Shown here one piece after another: positions 47,401-57,428 of a stretch of 64,000 nucleotides of DNA. How positions within the stretch are numbered: the stretch's first letter is position 1; every line of letters begins with the position of its first letter. The position numbers and the translations under genes are program-made. The notes under the pieces were generated by a model that was given only the letters and a program-made list of their open reading frames with translations, ran no database searches and was not told where the DNA came from. Origin of the DNA: Psococerastis gibbosa (Eukaryota; Arthropoda; Insecta; Psocodea; Psocidae). Location: assembly GCA_963971405.1 (NCBI GenBank), contig OZ020491.1, positions 10,906,855-10,970,854 of the forward strand. Reading direction: 5' to 3'.

Positions 47401-50400
47401 TATAGTTAGGTCCAAGAAATTAATCGACCGGTTCAACTCTATCTCCCTAGTAAATTTAATCTTCGGATGCAAGTTATTAAAATGCTCTAAAAGTTTGTCT
47501 AATTGACGGTCGCTACCTCGAAAAATTATAAAAATGTCATCAACATACCTAAAATACGCCAGGATATTACATAATAGATTATGGCGCGAGTTAAAAAATT
47601 TTACTTCGAGGTCGTTCATAAAAATTTCCGCCAAAATAGGAGAAAGAGAGGAACCCATCGCCAACCCATCCTCTTGGTGGTAAAAACTATCCCCAAATTG
47701 GAAATAATTCTGATTCAGAGTTATTTCCAATAAGGATTCAATTTCTATCCTGACATTGGGATGTATGTTTTCATGAGTCATTAATTCCCTAACTATATTT
47801 CTAACATCCAAAATGGGGATATTCGTGATTTCGATAATTTTAAGATCTTACATGTAGCCAACAAGGGGAAACTTCTTGATAATTTAGAAACCATTGAGAT
47901 TAGGGAAGCTATGGTTAAAAACAAAACGTTACTTAATGACATAACCTTTTTAAGTAGTTCCCCCTTGTTGGCGCTTCCATTGGTTAATGTTTAATTGTTC
48001 AATTTAAATTATTTACTTTATGCGATGCTGTGTATTATCCTGACAATGAGTTTTATTTTATTTTGTTTTAGCTTGCATACCTCTTGTTTACCTTTTTTCA
48101 ATCGCACTTGACGATGGCGTGAGCCGAAACCGGTTGTGTTTTTAATTTAATTTAATTGTAAGACTATACGATGTAAATTTTAACAATGAGTGACAGCAAG
48201 TTGTACAAAGTTACTAAGGAGACTATTATGTTTATAGGCTTTTTCTCGTCACTTCATTTTGTTAAGCAAGTGAAACTATTATTTCTTTTCAGTGGATAAA
48301 GATAAGGAGAAAGAAAAAGAGGGTGAACTAGAAGCGGATGAAGCCAAAAAAATTGTTGAAAGTATCACAGATTCGATTACCGGAGACAAACAAGAACTGG
48401 AGGAAAGTACCAAAGAAATCGTCAGAAAAGCTGCGCTAGCTGTTTGCTCATTGAAAGAGTCAGAGTTTGACGTTCGGTTCAATCCTGACGTGTATAGCCC
48501 GGGTGTTCGCCATGTGGGCGAGGATGGTGAACGGCTGAAGAAGGAGAGGCAATTGGTGAAAGACGCTTCAGCGTTTTTGGTGACCACGCAGATTCCGACG
48601 TTCATCAGGGACTGTCTAGATCATTCTTCTGCGCCCTTAGATGGTACGACGCTGTCTGAGGCTTTACACACTCGGGGTATCAATATCAGGTGAGTTCTCA
48701 ATGTGAATTATGGCGCTCTTCTTTTTTAAATAGGTTCTGATGAAGACCTAGGAGACTGCTGTTCTGAAAATGGAAGTCATGCTCTTACCAAATCAAACAA
48801 GGTTTCTGAACCAGTTCAACTATATCTTGCCTTGGTGCGGTTAAAAGTAATATCTCTCCTATAGAGCTCTATTAAGACCTGTTATTGGCTTATATTGTAT
48901 TACATTGTGATTATTATTATATCTATTCACACTGGAAGTTACGGAGATTTATTGAAATTTTGTGTGTCAGATACCTAGGAAAGATCACATCGATGTTAGC
49001 TAAAGTGAAGCAGCTTGAATACTTGTACTACATCTCAGTGTCTGAGCTGATCACGCGATCTGCCAAGCACATCTTCGCCATGTACATGCAGTCCACAGAC
49101 ATGATGAGTCTCAGTGCGTCTGTCAGCCACTTTCTGAACTGCTTTCTGTCCTCCTGCCAGGTAAGGTATTGTTTGCAGTAGGAACGTATTAGGTTTGTCA
49201 AAAAATTAAGTCAAACATTTAGTCATTGTACCAAGTCTTCAAAAAAATAAGAAATTAAATTTATGGTCAGAAATATTATTACTATTCCATATAAGGTACT
49301 AAGTTCTGGGCACTTGACCTTGGGTCCATAGCCATCTTAATACCTAAATTTGGACTATATTGGGCTTATGGCGAGAACCATCCGCTTAAACTAGGAAACA
49401 ACTTATTGCTGCTTAATTGCATGTGCTGTGGATGACCATCCAGCTAGCCTGAGTTCTGTACTTAAGCATCGGAAATTATATGAGGCTAATTTTGGTCAAT
49501 CAGCTTCTCAAAATTGCACCCGGTACACACGGGTGATTTTTGCTGTCGGGATTTGCCGACGTCTTTTTCATTGTAAAAATAGGGCTAGTAGAAGTTTTTT
49601 GTCCATTTCTGAACAGTCTTCTTCAGAAGATTTCAATGAGCTGGCGTGTCTAGGGGAAAACTGCACTTTTGTGCTGTCTGCTTCACGCCAGCTTCAGAAC
49701 CCTCGAACTTGTATTTTTTCTTAAGTATACCGGTAGTATATAGGTAGTCATCATAATGGTGTTTCTTGGCTACAGGTACCACATCCTCAGCAAACGACAG
49801 ATGAACTCCAGAGCAAGGGCGCCAAGAAGAGGAACAAGAAGCGTGGCAAGATTCCATTGCTGGCTGAAAGTAACAAATGGACCAACTTGACCCCCAAAAA
49901 TTTGTGGAGTCAAATAAGAAGCGAACTGAAGGCCTACTATGACTGGGACCTGCCTTGTGACAACGTTGAAGCTTGCATTGAAACTTTTGGACTGCAAAAA
50001 ATTTCACTTTTGAGATCGTTCTGCGTCAAAACTGGCATTCAAATTTTAATGCGCGAGTACTCGTTTGATTCGAAGAATAGGCTGACATTTTTGGAGGAAG
50101 ATATCCTAAATATGTTCCCAATTGTGAAACATATAAGTCCTCGTGCTACCGATGCGTATAATTTCTATACGACGGGGCAGCAGAAGATACAACAAGGGTA
50201 CTTGAAGGAGGGCTACGAGCTGGTGAGCGAAGCGCTCAATTTGTTGAACAATGTCTACGGAGCGATGCATCCGGAGATTGCGCAGTGTCTGCGCATGTTG
50301 GCACGCTTGAATTATATTATGGGAGACCACGTGGAGGCTATGGCATATCAACAGAAGGCTGTGCTTATGTCGGAGAGAGTCAACGGCATAGATCATCCTT

Positions 50401-53400
50401 ACACCATCACCGAATACGTAAGTTTATCTTTCTCCTGGAAAATTGTATATTGACTGACGGCTCACTAAGGAGTTCTATTACTCAATTGGCGTTAGTGACG
50501 GTCGTACATATCGCTACTTCGGAAGAAAAAAGGCAAAACTCAATAAAAATCGTTTTCGACTTAATAACGCTAAAATATTTTTTTAAAAATCTGTATTTTG
50601 CTCGAAAAACGTCGTTAATATAGTGCATATATTTTGAACGCGAGGGCAGTTGTATTTGATGGAACTGTCAGGTAATTCATTATAAGAAAATTAACTTCAA
50701 TTTCTTGCAAATTGATGGATTTTGAGTTGTGTCCTTTTTCTTCCGAAGTAGCGATGTACTGTCTATCACAATGAAGACAAGCATTTCTTCTAATTACAAA
50801 TTACTCTATGATAGCTCTGCTATAGAAATTGCCTGTGAAATTTAACTTAGTGCAAAAAACTGATAGTCCTGTTGTCTGCTTAGTAAGGCACTATATACCC
50901 GGGTATTGTCATTAGCCATTTTGAATCCTATATGGTAAGTATTGTAAGAAAGTAAAAGATTAAAAAGAACGAAAACATGTTTTAGTATTTTTTTTTTATT
51001 AAGCATTTCCCTAATTGGTAGAACATTTGTTTAAAATAATAATAAATAAACAGCCATAAATTTCTAAAAATAAATAGGTAAACACCCAATGCTTTGCTTA
51101 TTCACCAGACTTAAAATGGATTCAAAATGGCGGATGACAATAGGTCTGTCTAATATAGAGCCCTACTGTTTGGCACTTTTTAATGAGATTACCGTTTTTT
51201 TTTTTTTTTTTCAGACGCATTTAGCACTGTACTGCTTCGCCAACACGCAAATCACAACTGCTCTGAAGTTGCTATACCGAGCCCGATACCTGGCCCTAAT
51301 AGTATACGGGGAAAATCACCCGGAAATCGCCTTGCTCGACAGCAATATCAGCTTAATTCTGCACGCCGTTGGAGAGTACGAACTGTCGCTCAGGTTCCTC
51401 GAAAAGGCGCTGGCTTTGAACATAAAGTACTACGGAAGCAAGTCGCTCAAGGTGGCGGTGAGCTATCATTTGGTTGCGCGCACCCAGAGCTGCATGGGCG
51501 ACTTCCGGTCCGCGCTTAACAATGAAAAGGAGACTTATGCTATTTATAAACAAGCGGTGAGTAATTTTGTATGGTTTTTTCGTGTTAATTGGTCATAGAA
51601 TGGTATCGTACAATATTGGATTGATTGAGTCAAAACAAAATTATCGTAAAAAGGTGCTAGGTGGGCTTGCGACATCAAACGGCGTTTAAGGATTAAAAAT
51701 AACCGACTATCGTAAATCCCATTCAATTGCTCTGCTTCATATTGATTTATACATTGTCATAACCTGCGGATACAGGGAACTTGTGTATGCAGTGACATAG
51801 AGTGACATAATAGGAGGAGAACAGTCTCAATCGTGTGCACCCTAAGTTGCTATGATCAGTGGTCCCAATGACTGTGTCCATCAGAGCTGGAATTGCCAAT
51901 AGTCTTTTAGAACGTAGGAATTGTTAGAAGTGCTTAGGACGGTTAATGAATAGCGACGATACGGGAGCGAATGTTCCCACTAATTAAAAATCTTGGCCTC
52001 CAGTTATAATAAAGACTTCTTGGGCGTTATTGACGCTAGATGGCGCCAAACGCGTAAACACACAAAATTAGTTTTGGTCATCCCGTGGCTGTAGGCCGTT
52101 ATCAATATGGCTGCTAGTGTAGCCTGCACAAGATAAGTACTGAGTTTTTGACCGGGTCCAGGTATCCGTTCTGCTATGCTACGTTGGTACTTATCTCTGA
52201 TAGTTGGCTTATGGTTAAGGGGTGCCCCGTAAGGCATATTATGGCTCCCGCCGCTCCAGTTAATATATTTCTATGGTTTTGGTAGTTTTTCGCCCTTCTC
52301 GATGTTTCAAATTGACCTAAATGTGTTTTAATGCGTAGCTGGGAGAAGACCATGAGAAGACGAAGGAGTCATCAGACTGTCTTAGTCACTTGACGCACCA
52401 GGCTGTCGTTCTACAGAAGAAAATGAACGAGATATACACGGGGAAACCTGGCGCGACGCTGCCGCCCATTCAGATACAGCCTCCTTCCATGGGCAGCGTC
52501 CTGGACATGCTAAATGTCATCAACGGCATTCTTTTTGTCCAAATCAGGTATGAGTTTGCTTGCGAAATGTAGAATAGAATAGAAAAACCGTATATTTCTC
52601 AACAAAATGAACATGTGAACGTGAAATAACCTGTGCCCCCTCAAGCCGATGCGTGGGAGGGTGGCACTTCATACCTAATATAAGTTTTAACTTATATAAC
52701 TAATATTTAAAAATATTAATAAATATTAACATGGAAAAAAAGCGGACTATTGTCCTTGTTAAGCAACACAATGTCTAGGTTTCTATTACATTTTTTTTTT
52801 TTTTTAAATTTACACATACAAAGCGGACTATGGTCCTTGTTACTGAAATACATTCCTAAGTAAAAATCAATAAATAAATAAATTACAAGACGTAGTTAGT
52901 TTAAGTGACATAATTCCCCCATTCAGCCAGAGTACAATTTCACGTTTATAAGCCTGTACTGTTTTTTTTCCTGGTGAATCGCTGTTGTAGGTGCGTTTAT
53001 TTGTGTAATTGTATAGTGTTACTGCTTGGTATAGTAGTGAGCGCCGCGAGTTCGTCTTGCTCCATTTAGGGAGTGGTAGTACTTGATGCGCTGTGGACCT
53101 AGTGGCAGCTGAGTGTAAGGGTTTGAGAGGTGTAGTATGAAGTGCAATGTATTTATGGCAAAATAGGAGTATATGTTTTTTGTATAGATGTTGTAAGGGT
53201 AGTAAATTATGTGTTTTGTAAACTGTGTTTGAATGAGTTAGTACAGGAGTTTTTGTTATGATTTTAACTGTGAAATTTTGTGTGGCACGTAGGCGCTGTA
53301 GATGGGTAGCGGCTGCACCTCCCCAAACCCCCATACAATAGCATAGTTTTGACTGGTACCAGGCTTTGTATAGCTTAATAAGGGCGGCTTGTGGAAGGAA

Positions 53401-55005
53401 TTGGCTCAGGTTATATAGCATATAGTTGATACTCCGCAAGTTTTTACACAGCTTGGTTATGTGGGGTACCCAAGATAATTTTGAGTCAATAGTTACGCCT
53501 AGGTATGTTAATTCGTATACTACCTCGATTGTATGGCCTCTGTGAGTTAAAGGGTCGTAATTGTCGTCTCTTGTTCTGTAATTTAAGTACATAACTTTAG
53601 TTTTGTTGAGGTTTGGGATTAAGTATGTAGTATGGTTTGAGAGGTATACCTTAAGAGTAGCTGTGACCATCCTTCAAACGTAGCACCAACAGAAATTAAT
53701 AACTTTCCCGGTGAATTTTTGCTTTCCAATTTATAAGGAAAGCTTTGTGACCGTCAAAATTTTCGACTCCGAGATTTCAATGGATTTACACGTTTTGAGG
53801 TCCCAGGAACCCAAAAAAATGGTTTTTACGAAATGTCTGTCTCTGTCTGTTCATCGATTTCCGGGCAAACTACTCGGTCGATTTTCGTCGGTTTGCAAAA
53901 ATCATACCTCGGGACCATTTTTATTTTATTTTGGGCTAACTCAATTTGGGGGGTTTTTATTCTCAAAAAAAGTCTAAAAAATTATTTCTAAAAAACGGCT
54001 CCAACGATTTCTTTTAAATTCACATATATTGTAGTCGTTATTAATGTTAACAAAATGTGGTGGGTCGCTTGCCCCTTGATAGTTTGCTTCTGGGGGTAAA
54101 AAAGTAGAAATAAGTCAATTTTCATGAAAAATGAATAAAAATTAATTTTTCTGTGGAACCTTTCAATCGATGATTTCTACCTTCAGGTATGATTTAGGTG
54201 TTTAATAGAGTAACAAAACCAAACAGCTTGCTTTCCCAAAAAAATATTTGGTTCTGTGCAAAAAATTATTTTTTGGAGAAATTATGGAAAATCACGCTCC
54301 AATACATTGCGTGCCCTGTCATTGTTACTACTGTTACAATGTATTGGTCTGTTCGTTCCAGAATATGCAATTGAGTTTTAAAGGGTTTTTAATATATTGA
54401 TGTGGACCCCCCCCCCCCCCCCCCGCCGTGTGGTGGTCTGACCTATCTATAATTTACCTCACCTCCAGTGACGTCAGTTGGACCCCCCCCCCCCTGAGGA
54501 TCATAAATTTAACCATAGGGAAATTATTTACAATGAAGTGACACATTATGCCCATCTACTACTTTATAAATTGGAAAGCATGTTCGAGTAAACTCGGACC
54601 GGTTCTTTCACGTCGTAATGTAGAACAGCATTTCTACTTATTTAATGGATAAAGGGCTGTACGGTCGGTATTTCCCAAATATTTATTCTATGGTATTTCC
54701 GTTGCAAATTGACTTTGTACAAACAAAAAAACACGTAGTAGGGAACTCCTATTTGCTCTAAATACAGCTACACTTAATACGCGACAAGTTCTAGTATTAT
54801 ACTGAGCTGTATTTTTAAGGACCTACCTTAACACCAAGACATAGTAATAATAAAAAATAATACAAACACAATTTTAAAAAATTGTTTTAATTTTTGCAGC
54901 CAACAAGACATAGAGAATTTCAAAGCTGAAATTGAGAAAAGACAGAAGGAGACTTCGCCTGCTTTGGAGGCCAAGAAAGAAAATGATGAAATCGAGTCTA
55001 GTTGA
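32469..55005 (+). CDS. clu: Clueless/CLUH mitochondrial mRNA-binding protein
   Basis: Eighteen exons join in phase: 32469-32532, 34814-34882, 36118-36326, 37220-37381, 37875-38159, 38994-39130, 41279-41508, 42167-42303, 43067-43261, 44196-44450, 44796-44951, 45703-45898, 48293-48689, 48971-49160, 49776-50417, 51215-51556, 52339-52547, 54900-55005 (3981 nt, 1326 aa; stop TGA 55003-55005). All introns are GT-AG. An acidic N-terminus (1-90) precedes the CLU_N ubiquitin-like region (95-175, [16 protein letters not shown]). The CLU domain is about 340-600 ([53 protein letters not shown]). Then [14 protein letters not shown] motifs ([19 protein letters not shown]), a lysine-rich linker, the CLU central domain (about 740-960) and tandem TPRs (about 1020-1250, [37 protein letters not shown]). 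CLUH binds mRNAs of nuclear-encoded mitochondrial proteins and controls mitochondrial distribution in the cytosol. The first two exons are the least certain. Confidence 0.95.
33400..33850 (-). pseudogene. Non-LTR retroelement 3' end with (TGAT)n tail in clu intron 1
   Basis: The minus strand encodes [20 protein letters not shown] then [11 protein letters not shown] and ends [14 protein letters not shown]. The 3' UTR has GACGCCGTCTATCCCACCTT and a TTGATTGATTGATTGAT tail. The same tail and UTR recur at 35150-35210. Confidence 0.75.
34216..34325 (+). mobile_element. SINE-B 3' fragment
   Basis: TTAGGGTGCCTCATGTTAAT, CCCGCCAGGCTGACAGGG and CTGAAAGCAGGCGTTGG: the 3' third of the family. Confidence 0.65.
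35150..35480 (+). pseudogene. Retroelement tail plus RTE-like RT C-terminus
   Basis: 35158-35205 is the minus-strand tail of the element at 33400-33850. From 35229 the plus strand encodes [20 protein letters not shown], then LRQGFGKGT and AMMITNLR with stops: the NLR.WFG..t..lFRaA..k...a.MiaNlR ending of many endonuclease-RTs. Clu intron 2. Confidence 0.65.
35633..36003. mobile_element. CAGCCC-terminal palindromic MITE, copy 1
   Basis: CAGCCCGATCATGGCGATTT and the complementary AAATCTCCATGATCGGGCTACTG. The arms continue through AATACCGGGG and TAATACCATGTCACGTGATG. Clu intron 2. Confidence 0.75.
38285..38335 (-). repeat. tRNA-like remnant
   Basis: The minus strand reads AGTGGTCAGACTTGCCC and CTCGGGTTCGAAAC, resembling A and B boxes, but no cloverleaf closes. 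Probably a SINE head remnant. Confidence 0.3.
38397..38763. mobile_element. CAGCCC-terminal palindromic MITE, copy 2
   Basis: CAGCCCTATGGCGATTTGGG ... CCCAAATCGCCATAATAGGGCTG. The arms share AATACCGGGGTT with copy 1, but the interior is different. Clu intron 5. A related scrap is at about 61000-61060. Confidence 0.7.
39225..41115 (-). pseudogene. Non-LTR retrotransposon with RNase H domain (5' truncated)
   Basis: From about 41115 the minus strand reads [11 protein letters not shown] (active site intact), [48 protein letters not shown], then an RNase H domain ([50 protein letters not shown]). The next segment, [19 protein letters not shown], is in another frame, as is the C-terminus ([52 protein letters not shown]). 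At least two frameshifts therefore exist. RNase H points to the I/Loa-type lineages. The segment 39225-39420 is a 3' UTR or a separate SINE (B-box-like GGTTCAAATTCC). It lies in clu intron 6, antisense. Confidence 0.85.
41585..41880 (-). mobile_element. Non-LTR retroelement 3' end, copy 2 of 3
   Basis: Same sequence as 3276-3600 and 60408-60779: CTAAGAGATGGTTTCTAAGC, GGTAGGCGAAACCTTATAGT, GCTGTGCGTGGCGCTGG. Clu intron 7. Confidence 0.75.
42382..42543. mobile_element. Fold-back element j (TTA duplication)
   Basis: Left GGGGGTATTCCATATACGTA and right TACGTATGTGGAATGGGCACC; arms CAACGTCAACGAAAAATTGA. The tip has a variant GTTTTAGCAGACATTAAAGA. TTA at 42379-42381 and 42544-42546. Clu intron 8. 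Confidence 0.85.
43574..43957. mobile_element. Fold-back element k (nested, TAT duplication)
   Basis: Outer GGCGCCCATTCCATTGACCG ... CCGGTCAATGGAATGGGCACC; inner GTAGCGTTTCCACCGACCTC ... GAGGTCGGTGGAAACGCCAC. TAT on both sides (43571-43573, 43958-43960). Near-identical design to f. Clu intron 9. Confidence 0.87.
45117..45425 (-). mobile_element. SINE-B copy in clu intron 11
   Basis: From the 3' end inward: CCAACGCCTGCTTTCAGC, CCCTGTCAGCCTGGCGGGGG, TTGAGGCACCCTAAGGGC, GACTCGATACGC and GTCCCACCATGC. Nearly full length, minus strand. Confidence 0.7.
45511..45595 (-). mobile_element. SINE-A 3' fragment in clu intron 11
   Basis: GACTTTTTATTGTTTCTATT, ACTAAGCCAACCTAGCGGAG and CCTCTTACACTCAACTA match the 3' half of SINE-A. 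Confidence 0.6.
46475..46498 (-). ncRNA. Degenerate hammerhead core, Penelope left flank
   Basis: CAC, TTGACGA, a GGC/GCC stem with GTGA loop, GAAAC, CGGTTGTG. The first C of CUGANGA is U here. Same sequence in the right flank (48108-48130, +). Confidence 0.45.
48108..48130 (+). ncRNA. Degenerate hammerhead core, Penelope right flank
   Basis: Mirror copy of the motif at 46475-46498, as expected from the inverted flanks. CAC/GTG could form a 3-bp stem I around the ACCGGU palindrome. Confidence 0.45.
49505..49735. mobile_element. MITE with GGTACACA terminus, copy 2
   Basis: Starts CACCCGGTACACACGGGTGA; CTGGCGTGTCTAGGGGAAAA and TTTGCCGACGTC match 7082-7327 in reverse orientation. The far end is unclear. 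Clu intron 14. Confidence 0.55.
52061..52225 (-). repeat. Interspersed repeat R4, copy 2
   Basis: GGTACTTATCTCTGATAGTT, GACCGGGTCCAGGT and GTGGCTGTAGGCCGTT match 10536-10760 in reverse. Clu intron 16. Confidence 0.6.
52867..53690 (-). pseudogene. Non-LTR reverse transcriptase C-terminal half in clu intron 17
   Basis: An open stretch encodes [74 protein letters not shown] and [16 protein letters not shown]. These are the thumb/C-terminal landmarks of Jockey/CR1-type RTs. The palm (FADD) is missing; the 3' tail has a TAAATAAATA run near 52870. Antisense to clu. Confidence 0.85.
53721..54579 (+). mobile_element. TIR repeat R1, complete copy
   Basis: Ends GCTTTCCAATTTATAA and TTATAAATTGGAAAGC are perfect 16-bp inverted repeats. 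Landmarks: TTTTCGACTCCGAGATTTCA, TCTGTCTCTGTCTG, TTTTGGGCTAACTCAATTTG, CGATGATTTCTACCTTCAGG and two poly-C runs. No transposase ORF. Clu intron 17. Confidence 0.7.
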
Positions 55006-55309
55006 ATTTGTAGTCATGGAATCGTATAGTTCACTGTAATCTTCAAGAATGACTTCTTTAAAGTCACATCTGTTTATATTTATCCTCGTTGTTTTATGTA
55101 AGGCATCAAGGTTGTGTCATGTTAAGGTGCTTACGTACCAAATTTAAAAGTCATTTTTAGAATGTTTATTTTATTTTTTGTGCCTAACGAAATCTGTACG
55201 GGGCTAACAGTCAACTTGAATTAGGTTGAAGGTTATCGACTTATTTTCCAGCTTTACTGTTGGTCTCTAATTAAAAATGTAAAAATTGATAAGCACTCCT
55301 ATCACACTG

Positions 55310-56235
55310 TTTCCGAATATGGTAGCCTAAAATTAATTCTTCTTCTTTAAATGCCTCTTCTAAAGAAGACTGGCGATCATCACGGCAATGTGGACCTTGG
55401 AGACTGCTGCTCTGAAAAGGGAAGTCGTGCTCTAGCCCAGAGGTTCTCAAACTTTTTTCGTCGCGGACCCCTAAATGATATAAAATTGCATCGCGTCCCA
55501 CTAAATTCTACATTGCAATTTTTACTTCGATTTCCTTCCTACAAAAATAGCCTTACAGTCCATAGGCGTATGCAGGAATAGGAGCAGGGGGGGGGGGCAA
55601 GCCAGGGGGTGGATCCAGCGACCAATGAATATACCTCGCTTTACTTTTTATTTATTTATTTATTTTGGAAATTGTAAGCAGAAAATGATAGGTTTCCGCG
55701 TTTTTTTTTTTTTTTTTATTGGTCTTGGCCGCCAATCCCGTTCCCGCCAATATTTATAAAATATATGACTTAAACAACTTGTCATTCAATTCTATCTAGT
55801 GTATAACTGGCAGACGAGACCACATCGGGCCTCACTTGGAAATTTTTCGCGACCCACTGTAGAGTCGCGACCCACACTGTGAGAACCCCTGCTCCAACCA
55901 AAACACTGCCTCAGGTTTTGCAACGAGGATGTTCATCTTCTCTTGGATTATTACATGCAGAAGGCAATACTTTTCGTTCCGCATCACATGGCCGCCGTAT
56001 GTTAGTTTCCGTTTCTTAACCATCAGCTTCTGTATCTATTCGTCTCAAGACCGCAGCATTAGGGACACGATCTCTAAATTTGCACAGCATTTGTCTGTAT
56101 ATCCACATTTCAAATGCACTGTTCTCTACAGCTTGGGTAAACTTCCATCCTTTCATACCATATAGAACAATTGAAAATAATGAATTATGCTTAATTGCTA
56201 AGTGATAGCATTGGAAACCAATTTTTGCCAAAGAT
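55310..56235 (-). pseudogene. RTE-like RT C-terminus, interrupted by a hAT-type MITE
   Basis: The minus strand encodes SIVLYGMKGWKF, SAFEMWIYRQMLCKF, VLRRIDTEADG, KLTYGGHVMRNEKYCLLHVI and, past the MITE, the terminal segment found at 35350-35440 and 48735-48790. Typical endonuclease-RT C-terminus with several disabling changes. Confidence 0.75.
55438..55891. mobile_element. hAT-type MITE
   Basis: Ends CAGAGGTTCTCAAACTTTTT and ACACTGTGAGAACCCCTG. An imperfect 8-bp duplication flanks it: CTCTAGCC (55430-55437) and CTCCAACC (55892-55899). TIR style and an 8-bp site fit hAT. Confidence 0.75.
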
Positions 56236-56531
56236 TTAAGCTTAATTACTAAAAATTACAGGGTATTTTCCAATGCTTCCTGCCCCCACGTCAGAGTCAC
56301 TTAAATGTAGGCCGTAAATAAACCATTAAATTATAAAATCCAACTATTTCGCATAAATGAAAATTCAAACGAGTTAACCGCTCATGATGAGCCAACAGTA
56401 CTAATAGCAATTATAGACTTCTTAATCTACCTTGTTACTACCCCCTTCAGGGTGCCAAGGGACTCTCAATTCATACATAGCATAATGTCTGTCGTTCGCA
56501 ACGATTTTCGCTTAGGCATGAGTTCAACTAT

Positions 56532-56671
56532 GGCGGCGTTTCCATTCACTTCGTATTGCAGAATGCACATGACTTTGACGTGGTAGCAGACATTAAAGAC
56601 TTATTAATGATATCTGCTACCACGTCAACGTCATGTGCATTCTGCAATACGAGGTCAATGGAAACGCCGCC
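56532..56671. mobile_element. Fold-back element l (TAT duplication)
   Basis: GGCGGCGTTTCCATTCACTT ... GGTCAATGGAAACGCCGCC. Arms GTATTGCAGAATGCACATGA / TCATGTGCATTCTGCAATAC; tip GTGGTAGCAGACATTAAAGA. TAT at 56529-56531 and 56672-56674. Confidence 0.87.
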
Positions 56672-56869
56672 TATGGGATCCTTGTGAGAGTTCGTAACTT
56701 CGTGGGACTTGGGGAACATCAAGCATTCGTGTTTGAACTTGCTATGATATGAATGAGGGGACCTCCTTATTATAGGGGATTCCGAACCACGTGACTTCAG
56801 CCTATCACATGGATAATTATTTCTAATTAGACCTAGGAATGAGATGTCCAGATCCTTATCCACTACACA

Positions 56870-57066
56870 GGTCCTGTAGAGTAGTGGTACAGACTCCGAC
56901 TTTCACCCGAAAAATTGTTAGCTCGAGTCCCGCACTGGCTACATTTTCTGGGCATGTAAAGGAGGCGGTCCCGGGTCGTCCTAGTTGAGTGTAAGAGAGT
57001 GCTTAAAGCCTAACTCCGCGATGTTGGCTTAGTAATAGTACAACAAAAAGTCAAGATTTATTTATT
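56870..57066 (+). mobile_element. SINE-A copy
   Basis: Head TAGAGTAGTGGTACAGACTC and GCTCGAGTCCCGC (B box). Body ACATTTTCTGGGCATGTAAA, GTGTAAGAGAGTGCTTAAAG, TTGGCTTAGTAATAGTACAA and the 3' end CAAAAAGTCAAGATTTATTT. Confidence 0.75.
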
Positions 57067-57239
57067 TACACTTCGGCTTTCACCACAGGGAGTTATGGGC
57101 AAAATAAACAATTACAGTTAATTAGGGGTGACTAAATTGCGACTGACTGCGTTGGCTACCACTATTTTTGTTTTTAATTAAGCCGAATATTATTCTATAC
57201 CTTCTAGGTATCGGATGAAACAAATCATAGAAACAAAAA

Positions 57240-57428
57240 GGTCAGGACATGTAAAGTAGTGGTTCGGACTCCCACTTTCGCTCGAAAGGTTGTTGGTTCG
57301 AGTCCCACATTCAACATTTTCTGGCCATACTTTGGAGGGCATGTAAAGCAGGCCTTCCTAGTTGTGTGTAAGAGTAACTCCGCTAGGTTGGCTTAGTCAT
57401 AGAACAAAAAGTCATTTATTTATTTTAA
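57240..57428 (+). mobile_element. SINE-A copy, best tRNA-like head
   Basis: Head AAAGTAGTGGTTCGGACTCC, CTCGAAAGGTTGTTGGTTCG and AGTCCCACATT: B box GGTTCGAGTCC at 57295-57305 is canonical. Body and the 3' end AACAAAAAGTCATTTATTTA as in the other copies. Confidence 0.78.

Larger units (their letters stand above)
46385..48200 (-). mobile_element. Penelope-like element with inverted flanks and GIY-YIG endonuclease
   Basis: The minus strand (47811-46777) encodes an RT part with [14 protein letters not shown] as catalytic motif and [18 protein letters not shown], then [11 protein letters not shown] and [17 protein letters not shown], a GIY-YIG nuclease. This RT + GIY-YIG pair is the signature of Penelope-like elements. 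The N-terminal RT part is missing. A one-base shift near 46835-46850 (a G run) moves the frame; beyond it, [20 protein letters not shown] completes the nuclease domain and ends near 46627. About 400 bp (46385-46785) recurs inverted at 47828-48200, including that C-terminal coding part. Dead element in clu intron 12. Confidence 0.9.

Noticed and set aside
46777-47811. Active Penelope retrotransposon
   Set aside because: The RT N-terminal part is absent and the nuclease frame is shifted near 46840; the element is dead.
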